64,000 nt of DNA, taken from contig JBKPAJ010000045.1 of assembly GCA_046726375.1 (NCBI GenBank), positions 1-64,000 on the forward strand, read 5' to 3'. This DNA comes from DASPWV01 sp046726375 (lineage in GTDB: Bacteria; Acidobacteriota; Vicinamibacteria; Vicinamibacterales; UBA2999). Shown here piece by piece: positions 61,614 to 64,000 of the stretch; the stretch's first letter is position 1, and the number at the start of each line of letters is the position of its first letter. Both the position numbers and the translations under genes were made by a program. The notes under the pieces were generated by a model, which had not been told where the DNA came from, did not search any database, and was given only the letters and a program-made list of their open reading frames with translations.

Positions 61614-62522
61614 ATGAAGCGCTACCACGAGATCGTCGGCGACGGAGGGTCCAGAATTCTCGAGCAGGTTGCCGAGCAACGCACCCGCATCACCGATGGG
61701 CTCGCCGCCGTGCGTCATCTCGTGGCCGTGGGCTCCGGCAAAGGCGGAGTCGGCAAGAGCACTTTGACGCTACATCTCGCGAGCGCTCTGCGCGCCCGGG
61801 GGCTTCGGATTGCGATCCTGGACGCGGACCTCAACGGCCCTTCACTGGCGCGCATGGCGGGTGTCCAACGTGCGCTGTTCGTCCCCGGCAGCAACAAGGT
61901 CGCGCTCCCGCGCACCGGGACCGGAATTGGCGTCTTCTCGATGGGCTCGGTGATCCCCGAATCGGAGGCGCTCGAGTTCGAGAGTGCGGCGCACGGAGAG
62001 TCCCACACGTGGCGCGCCACGAGGGAGTTTGCTCTCCTGGGCGAGATCCTCGGGTCCTTCGAGTGGGGAACGCTCGATCTGCTGATGTTCGATCTGCCGC
62101 CGGGAGCCGAGCGGACCGTACAGTACGCCGATTTTCTTGGGCCGCGGACCTCGTTCCTGCTCGTGACCATCCCTTCCGAGGTGGCACGCGGCGTGGTCGC
62201 GCGCTCGGTGGCAGCTCTGTCGAAGGGACCTAATCGCCTCCTCGGTTACGTCGAGAATATGAGCGGCTACTACTGCCGCGACTGCGACGCCATCAAGCCG
62301 CTGTTCGTGTCACCCGAACCCTTCGACGACGCTCAGGACAGGCGATCGGGCTTGGGGATCCCCTGCCTCGGGACCGTCCCATTCGATCCCGAGCTTGCAC
62401 GGCACTGCGATCGGGGGACCTCCCTCGCGGAACTGCCCAACACACCCGTTGGCCGCGCCCTGGAGCATGTTGCGCAGCAACTTCTGGGCAGCCTCGGATC
62501 CACAACGGAGCCTTCCCGATGA
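61614..62522 (+). CDS. Mrp/NBP35-type P-loop NTPase
   Basis: A 302-residue ATPase of the Mrp/ApbC family, iron-sulfur cluster carriers or assembly factors. Deviant Walker A GSGKGGVGKST (residues ~41-51), ILDADLNGPS, MFDLPPGAERTVQYADFL, and VENMSGYYCRDCDAIKPLF whose CxxC is the usual cluster-bridging pair at the dimer interface. A palindromic repeat has been inserted in frame (PFDDAQDRR) right after that region. ATGA overlap with the next gene. Probable role: metallocofactor delivery for the neighbouring respiratory complex. Confidence 0.88.
   Translation: MKRYHEIVGDGGSRILEQVAEQRTRITDGLAAVRHLVAVGSGKGGVGKSTLTLHLASALRARGLRIAILDADLNGPSLARMAGVQRALFVPGSNKVALPRTGTGIGVFSMGSVIPESEALEFESAAHGESHTWRATREFALLGEILGSFEWGTLDLLMFDLPPGAERTVQYADFLGPRTSFLLVTIPSEVARGVVARSVAALSKGPNRLLGYVENMSGYYCRDCDAIKPLFVSPEPFDDAQDRRSGLGIPCLGTVPFDPELARHCDRGTSLAELPNTPVGRALEHVAQQLLGSLGSTTEPSR
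62319..62343. repeat. intragenic REP-type palindromic insertion in the Mrp gene
   Basis: A 25-base unit starting CCCTTCGACGACGCTCAGG, translated PFDDAQDR, occurs inside the NTPase gene; a copy with three mismatches lies at 62777 in the same reading frame of the next gene. It is related to the tandem pair at 47999-48076. Confidence 0.75.
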
Positions 62523-62986
62523 AGTTCCTCTGCATCCCCTGCGACAGCCCGATGAAGCTCCAAACCATCGGTCCGCCCGAGCGCGGCTCGCTGTCGGTCG
62601 TCTACTCGTGTCCTGAGTGCGGATACGAAATCGCGATGCTCACCAATGCGTACGAAACGCAGATCGTCCAGTCACTCGGCGTGCGGGTCGGCCCCGAGGG
62701 CGGCACAGCGGAGGAAGGCACGTCCGACAGCCGCTGCCCGTTCAACGCGATGATTCCGGCGATGGATGATGCGCGACCCTTCGACGCTGCTCAGGGCAGG
62801 CCCGATCAGGCCGACGAGCCGATTACCGTTCGGTGGACTGCCGCCGCGGAAGCCCGTCTCGCAAAGGTTCCCGAGTTCGTCCGCCCAATGGCGAAGAGCG
62901 GCATCGAGAGATTCGCCCGAGAGCGGGGAGCACTGGAGGTTGACGAGAACGTCCTGGACGCTGCCCGTGAGTTCTTTGGTATGTAA
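62519..62986 (+). CDS. zinc-ribbon protein with PCP_red domain
   Basis: A 155-residue protein. Residues 1-45 form a zinc ribbon (CIPC at 5-8 and CPEC near 31-34). A linker follows that includes a repeat-derived peptide (PFDAAQGR). The C-terminal ~55 residues are a PCP_red domain (VRWTAAAEARLAKVPEFVRPMAKSG then FARERGALEVDENVLDAA). It is the same domain combination as the large Usp fusion upstream, linking the two operons. Stop codon overlaps the radical SAM start (TAATG). Confidence 0.8.
   Translation: MKFLCIPCDSPMKLQTIGPPERGSLSVVYSCPECGYEIAMLTNAYETQIVQSLGVRVGPEGGTAEEGTSDSRCPFNAMIPAMDDARPFDAAQGRPDQADEPITVRWTAAAEARLAKVPEFVRPMAKSGIERFARERGALEVDENVLDAAREFFGM
62777..62801. repeat. intragenic REP-type palindromic insertion in the zinc-ribbon gene
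   Basis: 25-base unit CCCTTCGACGCTGCTCAGG..., three mismatches from the copy at 62319, same frame (PFDAAQGR). It sits in a linker between domains, where an insertion is tolerated. Confidence 0.75.
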
Positions 62987-64000
62987 TGAGCGATTTCGCC
63001 CGTCCCTACGTCGTCTCTTGGAACCTTACCTACCGCTGCAACCTCGCCTGCGAGCACTGCTATCTCGACGCCGGCGGCACGCCTCTGGTCACGACCGAGA
63101 ACTTCGCCGATCGGAGCGAGCTCGGCACCGAGGAGTGCTTCAAGGTCATCGATGAAATCGCCGCTTTCGCGCCTGAATGCCTTACGATCCTGACGGGGGG
63201 CGAGCCGCTCTTGCGGCGCGACATCCTCGAGATCGTCCAGCGCGCAGCGGAGCGTGGACTTTGGGTCGTCGTCGGCACCAACGGCGTGCGCATCACCGAG
63301 AACGTGGCGCGGCGCCTGGCGGAGGCCGGAGGACGGGGACTCTCTCTTTCCCTCGATGCTCTCGATCCCGATCGTCACGACCGCTTCAGAAGAGTACGTG
63401 GCGCCTGGCGAAACACAGTGGAGGGAGCGGAGATCCTCAACAGGGCCGGGCTTCCCTTCATCGTGCAGACAACCGCGGGCTCGCACAATCTCGACGAGCT
63501 CGAAGCGATCGCCGACTTCGCGCACGATCGCCTCGCCGCCAAGGTCTGGAACCTCTACTTCCTGGTGCCGACGGGGCGCGGGCAGTTCGTGTCGGACATG
63601 ACCCCCGAGCAGTACGACGACGTGCTCGCCTCTCTCTACCGGATCCAGCGGCAGTACGACCGCCGGATGCTCGTGAACGCGAAGTGCGCTCCGCATTACA
63701 TCAAGACCGTTCTGGAGAATGCCGGCGCCGAGACCGATCCGATCCCGACAGATGGCGAATCGGCGAGGGCGCCCTCGTGGCGCGGTCTGTCCCAGATCAG
63801 GACCTACTCCGGAGGGGCCGGCGGCTGTCCGGCGGGGACGCACTACATGGGGATACGGCCAAACGGCGATGTCACCCCTTGCCCCTACCTCCCGGTCTTC
63901 GCGGGGAATCTTCGCAGCTCGACTCTCGCAGACCTCTGGACGTCTTCGGGGCTGTTCGCCGACATTCGCCGTCGCTCCTCACTCGGGGGCCGGTGCGGAG
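62986..64000 (+). CDS. radical SAM/SPASM-type protein, NirJ/AhbD-like (3' end outside window)
   Basis: 338 codons are visible. The radical SAM cluster motif is CNLACEHC at about residues 19-26 (YRCNLACEHCY), followed by LTILTGGEPLLRRDIL and VVGTNGVRI. Near the end, GGCPAGTHYMGIRPNGDVTPCPYLPVFAGNL and LADLW match the auxiliary-cluster region of haem-related radical SAM enzymes (NirJ, AhbC, AhbD) and SPASM proteins. The start overlaps the zinc-ribbon gene stop by one base. In this operon it may mature a haem or other cofactor of the complex. The last cysteine block lies beyond the window. Confidence 0.85.
   Translation, partial: MSDFARPYVVSWNLTYRCNLACEHCYLDAGGTPLVTTENFADRSELGTEECFKVIDEIAAFAPECLTILTGGEPLLRRDILEIVQRAAERGLWVVVGTNGVRITENVARRLAEAGGRGLSLSLDALDPDRHDRFRRVRGAWRNTVEGAEILNRAGLPFIVQTTAGSHNLDELEAIADFAHDRLAAKVWNLYFLVPTGRGQFVSDMTPEQYDDVLASLYRIQRQYDRRMLVNAKCAPHYIKTVLENAGAETDPIPTDGESARAPSWRGLSQIRTYSGGAGGCPAGTHYMGIRPNGDVTPCPYLPVFAGNLRSSTLADLWTSSGLFADIRRRSSLGGRCG

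Overview
The window is high-GC bacterial DNA. Positions 1 to about 48.6 kb look like a chromosome of the phylum Acidobacteriota, plausibly class Vicinamibacteria. The markers are a PadR regulator coupled to an acidobacterial duplicated orphan permease (ADOP), a carboxypeptidase-regulatory-domain TonB receptor, many twin-arginine-exported enzymes, and interspersed short palindromic repeats. The class assignment is inference from gene style only.

Layout of the left part. 0.2-6.1 kb: exported sugar catabolism (Gfo/Idh/MocA oxidoreductase, sugar phosphate isomerase/epimerase fold) and a large outer-membrane receptor. 6.1-13.1 kb: a di-heme cytochrome c and TPR protein, then an ApbE flavin transferase, an MFS transporter, a NapH/NosR-type polyferredoxin and an exported FMN-binding protein with a flavinylation motif; together these suggest an extracytosolic flavin electron-transfer module. 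13.2-15.4 kb: a fluoroacetate-dehalogenase-like hydrolase and an ATPase with a striking promoter/operator. 15.5-21.0 kb: a full LysW carrier-protein pathway (LysW-X-Y-Z-J-K) for lysine and/or ornithine. 21-29 kb: mixed small genes, including a receiver domain that looks like the stump of a hybrid histidine kinase. 29.5-35.3 kb: two divergent, complete proton-translocating transhydrogenase operons of different architecture. 35-48.3 kb: hydrolases, an ABC exporter, an amine oxidase, PadR-ADOP, a membrane protein, a methyltransferase, and a subtilase followed by a small free-standing propeptide-like protein.

At about 48.6 kb a cytochrome oxidase subunit IV gene is broken near its 5' end and the gene style changes. 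This may be a natural rearrangement or a chimeric contig join; the sequence alone cannot decide.

From 48.9 kb to the end the genes form a tightly coupled respiratory system. An operon encodes a pentaheme cytochrome (ActA), a large iron-sulfur protein (ActB), a monoheme lipoprotein (ActE), a cytochrome-bd-subunit-I-like membrane protein, two membrane cytochromes c and a diheme/heme-b-domain protein. It resembles Alternative Complex III, but the usual NrfD-type subunits (ActC, ActF) and ActD are absent and a CydA-like protein occupies their place. It is followed by a universal-stress-protein fusion carrying three protochlorophyllide-reductase-type (PCP_red) helical domains, a GNAT protein, and a second operon with a Mrp-type NTPase, a zinc-ribbon/PCP_red protein and a radical SAM protein that runs off the window. 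I regard this as the most interesting system present.

Three copies of a ~130-bp element with terminal inverted repeats lie at 9.8, 19.8 and 26.6 kb. No rRNA, tRNA, CRISPR array, transposase or prophage gene was recognised.
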